Of a stretch of 64,000 nt of DNA, positions 36,402 through 44,356 are shown piece by piece. Positions within the stretch are counted from its first letter, which is position 1; the number at the start of each line of letters is the position of its first letter. Where the stretch lies: assembly GCF_002162375.1 (NCBI RefSeq), contig NZ_CP021425.1, positions 3,728,766 through 3,792,765 of the forward strand, written 5' to 3'. A program made the translations under genes and the position numbers. Source of the stretch: Oleiphilus messinensis (GTDB lineage Bacteria > Pseudomonadota > Gammaproteobacteria > Pseudomonadales > Oleiphilaceae). Under the pieces are notes generated by a model. The model had not been told where the DNA came from and made no database searches. It saw nothing but the letters and a program-made list of their open reading frames with translations.

Positions 36402-38117
36402 TCAGGCTGCTGATTCGTTCTTTTTCACTTCTTCATCACGCAATTCACGGCGAAGAATCTTACCCACATTTGTTTTGGGTAGTTCATCCCGGAACTCGAT
36501 GACTTTTGGCACCTTGTATGCTGTTAAACGCTCGCGGCAATATTCCTTCACATCGCTTGAGCTTAAATTCGGGTTAGACGTAACGGCAAAGACTTTAACG
36601 GCTTCACCACTTTTGAGGTCTGGCACACCAATCGCGGCACATTCCACAATTTCAGGGTGACTGGTTACAACGTCTTCAATTTCATTTGGATAAACGTTGA
36701 ATCCGGATACCAGAATCATATCCTTTTTACGATCAACAATACGGACGAAGCCATCATCCTGGATTACCGCGACATCACCGGTTTTGATCCAGCCATCTTC
36801 CGTTATCGTCTTGGCTGTTTCATCCGGACGTTGCCAGTATCCCTTCATAACCTGAGGCCCCTTGACACACAGCTCTCCGGGTTCACCCAATGGCAAGTCA
36901 TTGCCATCATCATCAATTGTTTTCAACAGGGTACCGGGAATCGGCAAGCCGATCGTACCAATTTGAATTGCATTCATCGGATTGATGGACACCACAGGTG
37001 AGGTTTCTGTCATACCGTAACCTTCCGCAATATCGCACCCGGTTACTGTCTTCCACATTTTCGCGGTATCACTGGTTAACGCCATCCCCCCTGAAGCGGT
37101 AATTTTCAGGCTACTGAAATCCAGATCTTGGAAATCCTCGTTGTTGCACAATGCAACAAACAAAGTATTGAGTCCCAGAAATGCCGTAAACTTCCACTTT
37201 TTAAGCTCTTTGGCAAAGCCGGGAATGTCTCTCGGATTGGGAATCAATACACTGTGATTGCCCGTCTCGACCATGATTCCGCAGTTAAGCGTGAAAGAAT
37301 AAATATGGTACAACGGCAATGGTGCAATAACTGTTTCCTGCCCTTCGCCGAGCTTGGTCAACAACACCGGCTTGGTTTGGAGCAGGTTCGCAACGAGGTT
37401 GCGGTGCGTTAACATCGCGCCTTTTGCAACACCGGTCGTTCCGCCAGTGTATTGCAAGACAGCAAGATCATCCGCATCAATACTCACCGGATGGAAGGTA
37501 AATTTTGCACCATCTTTCATCGCCTGGGTGAATGGTATTGCACCCGGAATATTGTAAGGCGGCACCATTTTCTTCACATACTTAACCGCAGCGTTCATGA
37601 TGGTTCGCTTCAAAGGCGCGTGCATATCGGCAAGTTCCGTGACAATCACGGTTTCAATACCGGTATGGGGTAATACCGCCTCTGCCATATGCGCCATATT
37701 CGCAAGCACAACCAGAGCCTTTGCTCCAGAGTCATTGAACTGATGCTCCATCTCACGGGTGGTGTACAGCGGATTGGTATTCACGACAACCAGCCCGGCG
37801 CGCATTGCACCAAACACAACAACAGGGTATTGAGTCAGGTTGGGTAACTGAATGGCGATTCGATCACCAGGCTTCAGATTCGTCTTGTTTTGCAGATATG
37901 CCGCAAACTCTTTTGTCTTCCGGTCCAGGTCTGCATAAGTTAATGTAGCTCCAACCGCGGTAAATGCAGGTTTGGTGGCAAACCGTTTGAATGATTTTTC
38001 GATCATATCAACAATGCTGGAATACTGATTCAAATCAGCGTCCGGCGAGATACCAGCCGGGTATTTATCACTGAAAAAATCTTTAATTTCCTGTTCGGAC
38101 ATCGCACCATTTGCCAT
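36402..38117 (-). CDS. fadD: Long-chain-fatty-acid-CoA ligase
   Basis: A 571-residue acyl-activating enzyme that adenylates fatty acids and forms acyl-CoA at the inner membrane, opening beta-oxidation. The AMP-binding P-loop YTGGTTGVAKG is at 223-233. GYGMTETSP follows, then GWIKTGDVAVI and the C-terminal lysine motif in PKTNVGKILRRELR. Start MANGAMSEQEIKDFFSDKYP, preceded by AAAGGTAACTTTT. It is divergent from the hydrolase-phaJ pair, as around fadD1/fadD2 in Pseudomonas, where two fadD copies occur; only one is here. A strong terminator separates it from hrpA. Confidence 0.93.
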   Translation of the reverse strand: MANGAMSEQEIKDFFSDKYPAGISPDADLNQYSSIVDMIEKSFKRFATKPAFTAVGATLTYADLDRKTKEFAAYLQNKTNLKPGDRIAIQLPNLTQYPVVVFGAMRAGLVVVNTNPLYTTREMEHQFNDSGAKALVVLANMAHMAEAVLPHTGIETVIVTELADMHAPLKRTIMNAAVKYVKKMVPPYNIPGAIPFTQAMKDGAKFTFHPVSIDADDLAVLQYTGGTTGVAKGAMLTHRNLVANLLQTKPVLLTKLGEGQETVIAPLPLYHIYSFTLNCGIMVETGNHSVLIPNPRDIPGFAKELKKWKFTAFLGLNTLFVALCNNEDFQDLDFSSLKITASGGMALTSDTAKMWKTVTGCDIAEGYGMTETSPVVSINPMNAIQIGTIGLPIPGTLLKTIDDDGNDLPLGEPGELCVKGPQVMKGYWQRPDETAKTITEDGWIKTGDVAVIQDDGFVRIVDRKKDMILVSGFNVYPNEIEDVVTSHPEIVECAAIGVPDLKSGEAVKVFAVTSNPNLSSSDVKEYCRERLTAYKVPKVIEFRDELPKTNVGKILRRELRDEEVKKNESAA

Positions 38118-38751
38118 AAAAGTTACCTTTTCTTCCTGTTTAGTGATTTTAGCGACCTCTAACCATGCAGCTTAATCTACCACCCTAATATTGCTTTTTT
38201 CCTTCGGGCTGCTGCAAGAGGCCCCTTCTATTATTGATCTAGAACCGGACTCCGCCTTTTAGAGGGCGTATTTTCCTCGCGTTGGTGCTAAAAAATCAAG
38301 TTTTGTCACTAAAAACCGGATATTTTTATAGTAAGCTCCAGTTCAATCCCCTCAAAGATAAAAGTACACTCGTACCAGAAAACCGTTTCGAGTAGGCTAA
38401 AAAGTACTTTTTGGTGAGGCCGTAAAATACATCCTGTAATTTGCACGCAAATTTCGTCAGGTTTTCGCTTACGATCACATCCCCTATATGGGGGATAGAA
38501 AATGAACTTTTTTAATTGAATGTGACTAAATCAGGTGATTATTAATTTTCTTTTTTGAATGAATAAGATCTAATAGCGATAGAAATTCCGATTTATAACA
38601 GTTCGGATTTCGAATTTAGCTAACAGATGTATGTTGGGATTCAATACCACCGACAACACACTGATTAAATCAGACCAAACTCAATCGGGCCGCCCAGGTT
38701 ATCAACCTCGCGCAATCGATATTCGCAATAATATTCAGTACGGATAGTTCT
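38118..38751. other. Divergent intergenic region between fadD and the hydrolase gene
   Basis: 634 bp, unusually long, with no frame I can support. It contains a perfect 14-bp palindrome (38399-38412), a second AAAAGTAC half-site at 38360, and AT-rich stretches (TTAATTTTCTTTTTTGAATG near 38542). Both promoters should lie here. No known fatty-acid regulator site can be named by eye. Confidence 0.5.
38399..38412. promoter_or_regulatory. Perfect palindrome, possible operator
   Basis: AAAAAGTACTTTTT is self-complementary over 14 bp, 282 bp upstream of the fadD start and 340 bp upstream of the hydrolase start. A related half-site (AAAAGTACAC) lies about 40 bp away. A binding site for a dimeric repressor is possible, but the protein is unknown. 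Confidence 0.3.
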
Positions 38752-39681
38752 ATGAACAATCAAACCGCCTACCTGGACACTCCAGACCACTACAAAATCC
38801 CGCTTCGAATCTGGCAGAGTTCAACGAAAGGCAAACCTAAAGGTGTACTGCACCTGTCCCATGGTATGGCTGAACATAGTGGTCGCTACGAAACATTTGC
38901 AAAAGCATTGAACCGCTCAGGTTTTCACGTAGTTGCTCACGATCACCGTGGCCACGGAGAAAGCATTGGCGATTGTGCAGGGTACTATAGCAAGCAAAAC
39001 GGCTGGGACCTCGTTACATCGGATATCGGAATCGTACATCAGTTTATTGATCAGGAGTTTCCGTCATTACCAAAATTTGCCTTTGGCCACAGTATGGGGT
39101 CATTTATATTGATGGGCTACCTGATGCGCAATCCGGATTGTCGTCTTTCAGGGATTATATTGTCGGGTTCAAATTACTCCCCTCCCTCCAAGTACAAGGC
39201 ACTCCAGCCCATCCTGAAAGCTGAAAAAATTCGCCTCGGTGCTCAGGGTAGAAGCCCTGTGATTAAAATGCTTACCTTTGGCAGCTTTAACAATAAATTC
39301 AAACCCAGCAGAACCGAATACGACTGGTTATCAAGAGACCCGGCAGAAGTCGATAAATACATCGCAGATGAGCAATGTGGATTCTTCTCCACCATTCAAC
39401 TCTGGGAAGACCTCACCGCAGGTTTGATCGAAATCTCCCGCCCCAAGAGTTTTCAGAAATTTCCATCACAAGTACCGCTGTATCTCTTTGCAGGGGATCA
39501 GGACCCTGTAGGCGGCCATGGAAAAGGTGTTTCACAACTCGCAGGGCGCTTCATTTTTTCAGGCCATCAGGATGTGACTATTCGGCTTTACCACGAAGGA
39601 CGTCATGAGATGCTTAACGAAACAAACTCAAAGCAAGTGATTGCGGAGCTGACTCATTGGCTCAACTTGAAAATAAAGTGA
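38752..39681 (+). CDS. Alpha/beta hydrolase, monoacylglycerol lipase / lysophospholipase-like
   Basis: A 309-residue serine hydrolase of the Hydrolase_4/S33 type, with oxyanion segment LHLSHGMAEHSGRYE (33-47), DHRGHGES (64-71), nucleophile elbow GHSMGS (Ser114), a likely acid in AGDQDPVGG and His in YHEGRHEMLNE. It resembles PldB and human MAGL-like lipases that release fatty acid from monoacylglycerol or lysophospholipid. It is divergent from fadD and followed by phaJ, matching the PA3301-PA3302 pair next to fadD in Pseudomonas. Released fatty acids would feed FadD. No signal peptide, so cytoplasmic. Confidence 0.85.
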   Translation: MNNQTAYLDTPDHYKIPLRIWQSSTKGKPKGVLHLSHGMAEHSGRYETFAKALNRSGFHVVAHDHRGHGESIGDCAGYYSKQNGWDLVTSDIGIVHQFIDQEFPSLPKFAFGHSMGSFILMGYLMRNPDCRLSGIILSGSNYSPPSKYKALQPILKAEKIRLGAQGRSPVIKMLTFGSFNNKFKPSRTEYDWLSRDPAEVDKYIADEQCGFFSTIQLWEDLTAGLIEISRPKSFQKFPSQVPLYLFAGDQDPVGGHGKGVSQLAGRFIFSGHQDVTIRLYHEGRHEMLNETNSKQVIAELTHWLNLKIK

Positions 39682-39900
39682 ACTTTCCGCGCGTAATTAC
39701 GGCCACAACGGCCATTAATAATAATCGCGAAAGCCATTGGGCACGAATTCAATCACGATGAGTTCAATATCAATTACGTCTATTGCGTTATCATTACTGT
39801 GTAACAGGATTGGGTTAAAACGCTACTCGGGCTAGGAGAATACCTGTAACAGCGTTAGAATAAACCAACACTGAACACTGCAAACAAAGAGCTCGAATCA

Positions 39901-40374
39901 ATGGAAAATATTACGTACGAAGAACTTCAGATTGGCGACAGTGCAACATTCTCGAAAACACTCACAGAGAATGAGCTGGTACTTTTTGCCGCCGTATCGG
40001 GCGATGTAAACCCGGTGCACCTGGACAGCGACTTCGCGAAGGGAACCATGTTTAAAGAGCGGATAGCCCATGGTATGTGGTCTGGAGCGTTGGTCTCTGC
40101 AGCGCTCGCTACCGTTTTACCTGGACCTGGAACGATCTATTTGGGCCAGGAGCTTAGCTTCAAGCGTCCGGTAAAAATCGATGACACGCTAACAGTGAAA
40201 TTGACCGTCGCCAAAAAAGAAGAGAAAAACCGAGTCATCATCGATTGTCTTGTGAGCAACCAGAAAGATGAAACCGTGGTTACAGGCACTGCAACGGTAA
40301 TGGCACCGACCGAAAAACTCTCAATTGACAAACCAACACTTCCACCAATTACAATTGGTGGTTCTGAAATCTAG
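39901..40374 (+). CDS. phaJ: (R)-specific enoyl-CoA hydratase, MaoC/PhaJ family
   Basis: A 157-residue hotdog-fold hydratase. The hydratase-2 motif SGDVNPVHLD contains Asp35 and His40, and the HGMW segment at 59-62 completes the site. It adds water to trans-2-enoyl-CoA, giving (R)-3-hydroxyacyl-CoA, and so can divert beta-oxidation intermediates to polyhydroxyalkanoate or to (R)-3-hydroxy fatty acids. The ATG at 39901 follows GAGCTCGAATCA. It lies 219 bp after the lipase-like gene, so it may have its own promoter, and is closed by a strong terminator. Confidence 0.87.
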   Translation: MENITYEELQIGDSATFSKTLTENELVLFAAVSGDVNPVHLDSDFAKGTMFKERIAHGMWSGALVSAALATVLPGPGTIYLGQELSFKRPVKIDDTLTVKLTVAKKEEKNRVIIDCLVSNQKDETVVTGTATVMAPTEKLSIDKPTLPPITIGGSEI

Positions 40375-40462
40375 TTCTTATTTTGAAATCTGGTTTCTAT
40401 TAATCAGGGTGAGCATTGAGCAATAGCCTGTATAAATTAGAAGATCACCAGGGAAACAAAAG

Positions 40463-40488
40463 CCCAACTAAATGTTGGGCTTTTTTAT
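40463..40488 (+). terminator. phaJ terminator
   Basis: AGCCCAAC-TAAAT-GTTGGGCT (40463-40483) is followed by TTTTT, a textbook intrinsic terminator 90 bp past the stop. On the minus strand the AAAA side also gives a T run, so it may serve the converging cluster at 40521 too. Confidence 0.9.
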
Positions 40489-40520
40489 GGGAAAGCGACA
40501 ATAAGCCGCTCATCAATCTA

Positions 40521-41522
40521 TCAGGTTGGCAAAAAGTCTATTGGGAACTTGATAACGGTCTGTCCCAGGCGTTTTTCGCCAAAATTGAACAATTTTACCC
40601 GGGCAGCAATCTTCCGTTCCAGCGCGGTATCCCCCAACTCAGAAGAAACAACTCGACAAGCAGATACGGCTCCAGACGGTTCAATTACCAATTCAAGCAG
40701 AAGCTGCCCTTTCAACGAAGGGTTTTTCCGCAAGGCACGATTATAGATACTGTAAAGCTTTGACTGATTCCGATCGAATACTCGCCTGATCTCCTCAATA
40801 CTTCGCTGACCCAGTGCTTTGGGTTTGGCTTTTGCGGCTATCTGCTCCACCTCTTCTTTTCGCGCTTCGAGCGTGACGTCTTTCTTGTTACTCAACACAA
40901 CCGTCTCAGCCGCGACCTGCATGCTTGAGGTATCAATACCGCCGCTGGTACGGCTCACAGCACTTGCGCTAACGGCTGAACTGCTCCCCTCGGGAATCTT
41001 CGCTGAAATCGTCTTCGCCTGAAGTGACTTATTCTGAAGATTAAGCGCGCCAACATCTAACGTATCTCGCATATCTGCCAAGTCATCTTGCAACGCTAAC
41101 AGGCCGGACTGCTTGGCCACCTCCCTCGCTTGTTCTACCGTCTGAGGTTTTTTAATCTCCGGTTTGGGTGGTTCCGGCTTGGGTGGCTCCTGTTTTTCTG
41201 GTTCCGGCTCAGGTTCTGGCTCCGGAATTTCCTCCGGTTTCTCTTCGGGTACAGGCTCTTCCTCTACTTTTGGGGGCTCAGGTACCTCAATGACTTTTTG
41301 CTCCACCTCTTGCTTTTCAATCAGTAATTTAGCCAACTGAGGCGGAATAGACTCTAATGCCTTCCGATCCGGTTCCGGTAACTCGATCATAGGAATAACC
41401 AGTGCCAGTGGTATGAAAATCACAAGCACCAGACATAACACCAGGATGAAACGGTTTCGTTCTTCCCGTTCTTGCGCCCAAGGTAATATCAAATTGTCAG
41501 AATACAGCTGTGCCATGCTCAA
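40521..41522 (-). CDS. AgmX/PglI C-terminal domain protein, TonB-like (GltG/GltJ-like)
   Basis: A 333-residue protein with a short cytoplasmic start, one membrane helix (about 25-47, FILVLCLVLVIFIPLALVIP) and a long Pro/Glu/Lys-rich periplasmic arm (about 65-130). The C-terminal AgmX/PglI domain (about 240-333) has SIEEIRRVFDRNQSKLYSIY, LKGQLLLELVIEPSG and KFPIDFLPT. This layout is TonB-like, and the C-terminal domain is that of the Myxococcus gliding proteins GltG and GltJ. The start overlaps the stop of the upstream ExbD gene by four bases. It would transmit motor force from the inner membrane to envelope partners. Confidence 0.8.
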   Translation of the reverse strand: MSMAQLYSDNLILPWAQEREERNRFILVLCLVLVIFIPLALVIPMIELPEPDRKALESIPPQLAKLLIEKQEVEQKVIEVPEPPKVEEEPVPEEKPEEIPEPEPEPEPEKQEPPKPEPPKPEIKKPQTVEQAREVAKQSGLLALQDDLADMRDTLDVGALNLQNKSLQAKTISAKIPEGSSSAVSASAVSRTSGGIDTSSMQVAAETVVLSNKKDVTLEARKEEVEQIAAKAKPKALGQRSIEEIRRVFDRNQSKLYSIYNRALRKNPSLKGQLLLELVIEPSGAVSACRVVSSELGDTALERKIAARVKLFNFGEKRLGQTVIKFPIDFLPT

Positions 41523-42025
41523 GCCCCCTTCTGACTGATTTTGTTTACCGCGAGGGAAATTTGAGTGTACTGAGCCTCAACGCAAGTACTCATTATGCGT
41601 TTTAAAACAGCATAGGAGATATTCTTGTCCCCCATAATGGTAATAAAACCACCCTGGCCAGATTCCGGATTGATTGCCACGCCGGTTTTCTGGGCTTGAT
41701 ATTCCAACTCGGCCTTCAGCCCGGCAACAATATCCTGACTTTGACTCAATACTTCCTGAATACCGGCCACCCTTCGTCCCTGGACGATAATATCCTCAGG
41801 CGTCACTTTGATGATTAACGTCTCTTTAGGGGCTTGCTCTGCAATGGATACAGGCAATTTAACGCTACTGTCCTGTTGCAGCACTTGAACATCGGAAGAA
41901 TTCACCATCAGGAAAAAGACCAAAATAGTGAAAATATCCATCAAAGAAACCAGGTTAAGGCCCCCTTTTTTATGCATCCTGGTGTAATGCCGCTTCATGC
42001 GACGAGCACGACGGGATTCCTTCAT
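41519..42025 (-). CDS. ExbD/TolR-family protein, second copy
   Basis: A 168-residue protein with the ExbD layout: a basic N-terminus (RRARRMKRHYTRMHKKGG) and one membrane helix with the essential aspartate in LVSLMDIFTILVFFLMV (about 26-42). A periplasmic domain follows, with LIIKVTPEDIIVQGRRV and FITIMGDKNISYAVLKRIM. The Asp carries protons through the ExbB channel. It overlaps the next gene by four bases at each end, showing tight translational coupling. The long basic start distinguishes it from the copy at 42022. Confidence 0.87.
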   Translation of the reverse strand: MKESRRARRMKRHYTRMHKKGGLNLVSLMDIFTILVFFLMVNSSDVQVLQQDSSVKLPVSIAEQAPKETLIIKVTPEDIIVQGRRVAGIQEVLSQSQDIVAGLKAELEYQAQKTGVAINPESGQGGFITIMGDKNISYAVLKRIMSTCVEAQYTQISLAVNKISQKGA

Positions 42026-42564
42026 TGCTCAGTACCTCCCGATAAGCTCTGAGATTCGCCAGGATCGGCATCCAAAACAGGTGCATCACCAATTGAAATC
42101 TCCGGAAACAGTTCAGCCTCCACAACACTGGCCACGACTACCGTCGGGTAAGAGCGCACTGTATCCATAACGGTTACCAGCGTTTGATAGTGTGTACCGG
42201 GCTCAGATAACAACGTGATATCTTTTTTCTCGGGTAATCGAGCCTTGATTTGTTTCAACAGCGCTCTCAACGTGTCGAAATCATAGCCTTCAGCGGTGTT
42301 GTCGATCTTTTTGATCAATCCAGCTTGTGAATCGGCCAAAACTAAAGCCGCCTCTCGGATCACAACCTGGAGTTGCAATGGAGGAGGCTCATTACTCTGT
42401 GTGTCTTCCTTGGACTCGCTAACCGGAAAGTTGAGCTCCAGAATACTGGTATGGGCAAATACCATACTGATCAGCAATACCGGCACCAATACAATCATCA
42501 AATTCATGAATGCGGTGATATCCAGCTCAGCCTCAGACACAATCTTGCGATGTTTACGTCTCAT
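42022..42564 (-). CDS. ExbD/TolR-family protein, first copy
   Basis: A 180-residue protein. A short basic cytoplasmic start (MRRKHRKIVSEAELD) is followed by a membrane helix whose aspartate sits earlier than in typical ExbD (AELDITAFMNLMIVLVPVLL). A Pro/Gln-rich periplasmic segment leads to KKDITLLSEPGTHYQTLV. Two different ExbD-like subunits beside one ExbB match the AglQ/AglS pair next to AglR in Myxococcus. It ends in an acidic, Ser/Gly-rich tail (PGESQSLSGGTEQ) and overlaps the downstream ExbD start by four bases. Confidence 0.85.
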   Translation of the reverse strand: MRRKHRKIVSEAELDITAFMNLMIVLVPVLLISMVFAHTSILELNFPVSESKEDTQSNEPPPLQLQVVIREAALVLADSQAGLIKKIDNTAEGYDFDTLRALLKQIKARLPEKKDITLLSEPGTHYQTLVTVMDTVRSYPTVVVASVVEAELFPEISIGDAPVLDADPGESQSLSGGTEQ

Positions 42565-42581
42565 AGGGTGTCCGACTGGGT

Positions 42582-43229
42582 CTACTTGGTTTGGAGGTCA
42601 GTATTTTGCTCAGAGATAATGTTCAGAAATTTAATCCCTGCCATTTCGAAGCTGTCGACAATTTCATTGGTTTTCGTTTGCAAAACAGCATGAAATAACA
42701 ATAACGGTATGGCGGACATCAGGCCAAATGCAGTTGTATTCATCGCGACAGAAATACTCTGGGACAGCAGATTTGCTTTTTCGGCTGGATCAGCATTGGC
42801 TACCGCGGTAAATGCGGCAATCAAACCGATAATGGTACCCAAAAGGCCCAGTAACGTTGAGATGTTCGCCAAAGTCGCTAAATATTGGGTACGTTTTTCC
42901 AATCGAGGCAATGTTTCCATTAAACCTTCTTCCATTGCGTACTCAATATCCTCCCTGCTTTGCTGATTCAGCAGGCGACTCACACCGGCCCCCATAACCG
43001 CAGCAATGGCAGTACCGGATTGGTTTGAGTACTTTAACGCAGACTTGTATTCTTTCTTTTGCAACAGCGGCAAGATGCCACGGTCGAATGCCATGCGGTT
43101 TGCGCCTTTTGCTCGTGACAAATAGATATAACGCTCTAATGCGATGGCCAAACCAATCATTAAAACGATACCAATGGGGTACATAAAAACCCCACCCTCT
43201 TGAAAAAAGCGTACCACTGTATCAAACAT
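42582..43229 (-). CDS. MotA/TolQ/ExbB proton-channel protein (AglR-like)
   Basis: A 215-residue inner-membrane protein with three membrane helices: GVFMYPIGIVLMIGLAIALE (about 13-32), and two later ones around ANISTLLGLLGTIIGLIAAF (about 117-136) and AMNTTAFGLMSAIPLLLFHA (about 165-185). The cytoplasmic loop and the TLLGLLGTIIG signature are those of ExbB/TolQ. It forms a pentameric proton channel around the ExbD pair. The start at 43229 has a good ribosome site (GGAGTGAAGAG). It leads the motor genes of the cluster, with 17 bp to the first ExbD. Confidence 0.9.
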   Translation of the reverse strand: MFDTVVRFFQEGGVFMYPIGIVLMIGLAIALERYIYLSRAKGANRMAFDRGILPLLQKKEYKSALKYSNQSGTAIAAVMGAGVSRLLNQQSREDIEYAMEEGLMETLPRLEKRTQYLATLANISTLLGLLGTIIGLIAAFTAVANADPAEKANLLSQSISVAMNTTAFGLMSAIPLLLFHAVLQTKTNEIVDSFEMAGIKFLNIISEQNTDLQTK

Positions 43230-43270
43230 TACTCTTCACTCCATACAAATCGCGTTATATTTCCTGGCGG

Positions 43271-43585
43271 TTATTCATTATCGGGCAACGCAGGCACAGT
43301 AACTCCGTTGTCCTGATGATACTTAAGTTGTTTTCGGAACAGCTCGGGCTCAATAAATCCCAAAGCCTGTTCGCCATCAACCAGCCCCCCATCAACCAGA
43401 GCAGTAGAAGGCGGATGGCTGATTTCCTGGGATTTCACATTCGCCCCCCAGGGAACTATAAAAAGTACTTTAGGCTGCTCATCATTGCCCTTTACAGAAA
43501 TCCCCTCAATTTCAAGCACGTCTGCAGCATATGCCTGAGAAATGAACAAGAAACTTGCCATTCGGACCAAAAACTTTCTAGCCAA
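43271..43585 (-). CDS. Small secreted protein of the envelope cluster
   Basis: 104 residues. I keep the TTG start at 43585 because GGGAG lies nine bases upstream and it gives a proper signal peptide (MARKFLVRMASFLFISQAYA, then A); the ATG at 43561 has no ribosome site. The mature 83 residues include VLEIEGISVKGNDEQPKVLF and VVPWGANVK-like segments with no family I recognise. It lies between the TPR lipoprotein and the ExbB gene, as small periplasmic proteins such as GltF-like genes do in related clusters. Function unknown. Confidence 0.7.
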   Translation of the reverse strand: MARKFLVRMASFLFISQAYAADVLEIEGISVKGNDEQPKVLFIVPWGANVKSQEISHPPSTALVDGGLVDGEQALGFIEPELFRKQLKYHQDNGVTVPALPDNE

Positions 43586-43641
43586 AACCGTTTACTCCCA
43601 AATGTGGCACCCCCTCAAAGATAACTCCGTGCCGATACCGT

Positions 43642-44349
43642 TTATTCAACACGTCGCTCCAAGTCGACAATCCATTGCTCTACTTGCGCATCAGGGAGAT
43701 TCGCAAAATTTTGATACTGACGATAGTGGCGCAGTGCTTTTTGAGGTTCATGTAAATACAAATCGAGCAGAACGCCTAAAGAATAGTGCAGTTCGGGTGA
43801 ACGCGGATATCGTTTCAAACCGGTTTCAAGAAGCTGGCTTGCCTCCATAAAGCGCCCTTCCCGCCTTAATATATTACTGAGATTGTTTACCGCCAGAGGC
43901 TGGGCGGGATTAAGTGACAACGCTTTATTGTAGTAATCTCGTGCCTCGGCCAAATCCGTTTGCTGCTCGGCAATCGCACCTAGATTGGCATAAATTCCAG
44001 CCGCTTCCGGGACAAGCTCTTCAAGTGCCTCAAGTTCAGATTTGGCCTGCTCAATAGCACCGTTTTCCAGCAGCTTAACGGCATTCAGATATTGTAATTT
44101 AGTCTCTTCCGGCACAATCACAACCGAAATAGGTGGCAGCACATCGCTAGAGTGCATTGTGTCAGAATGGGCGGCCGGGTCACCAGCGGCTCCTGAATGA
44201 TCAATTGTGCTGTTGGTGGCAAGTCCACTTGTACTGGACATGCTCTCCGGAACGCCAGAGGGTTGTTCCGGTGCACTTGCACATGCAGTGAGAAACACAG
44301 CGATTAATGCGGGGAAAAGGCGGTGCTTGTCGCCAAGTGGAGTTAGCAT
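43642..44349 (-). CDS. TPR lipoprotein (GltE/AglT-like)
   Basis: From the ATG at 44349 (MLTPLGDKHRLFPALIAVFL then TAC) the protein is 235 residues with a clear lipoprotein signal, lipobox LTAC; a GTG seven codons upstream overlaps the previous gene and is the alternative. After a low-complexity Ser/Thr/Pro linker come three or four TPR repeats (from about 95), including PEAAGIYANLGAIAEQQTDL and ALSLNPAQPLAVNNLSNIL. It is probably anchored in the outer membrane facing the periplasm. In Myxococcus the comparable TPR lipoprotein is needed for the Glt trans-envelope complex. Confidence 0.82.
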   Translation of the reverse strand: MLTPLGDKHRLFPALIAVFLTACASAPEQPSGVPESMSSTSGLATNSTIDHSGAAGDPAAHSDTMHSSDVLPPISVVIVPEETKLQYLNAVKLLENGAIEQAKSELEALEELVPEAAGIYANLGAIAEQQTDLAEARDYYNKALSLNPAQPLAVNNLSNILRREGRFMEASQLLETGLKRYPRSPELHYSLGVLLDLYLHEPQKALRHYRQYQNFANLPDAQVEQWIVDLERRVE

Positions 44350-44356
44350 TTTATTC

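Noticed and set aside
40416-40763. 115-residue plus-strand frame after phaJ
   Set aside because: It runs through the phaJ terminator and is antisense to the AgmX-type gene; no ribosome site or family.
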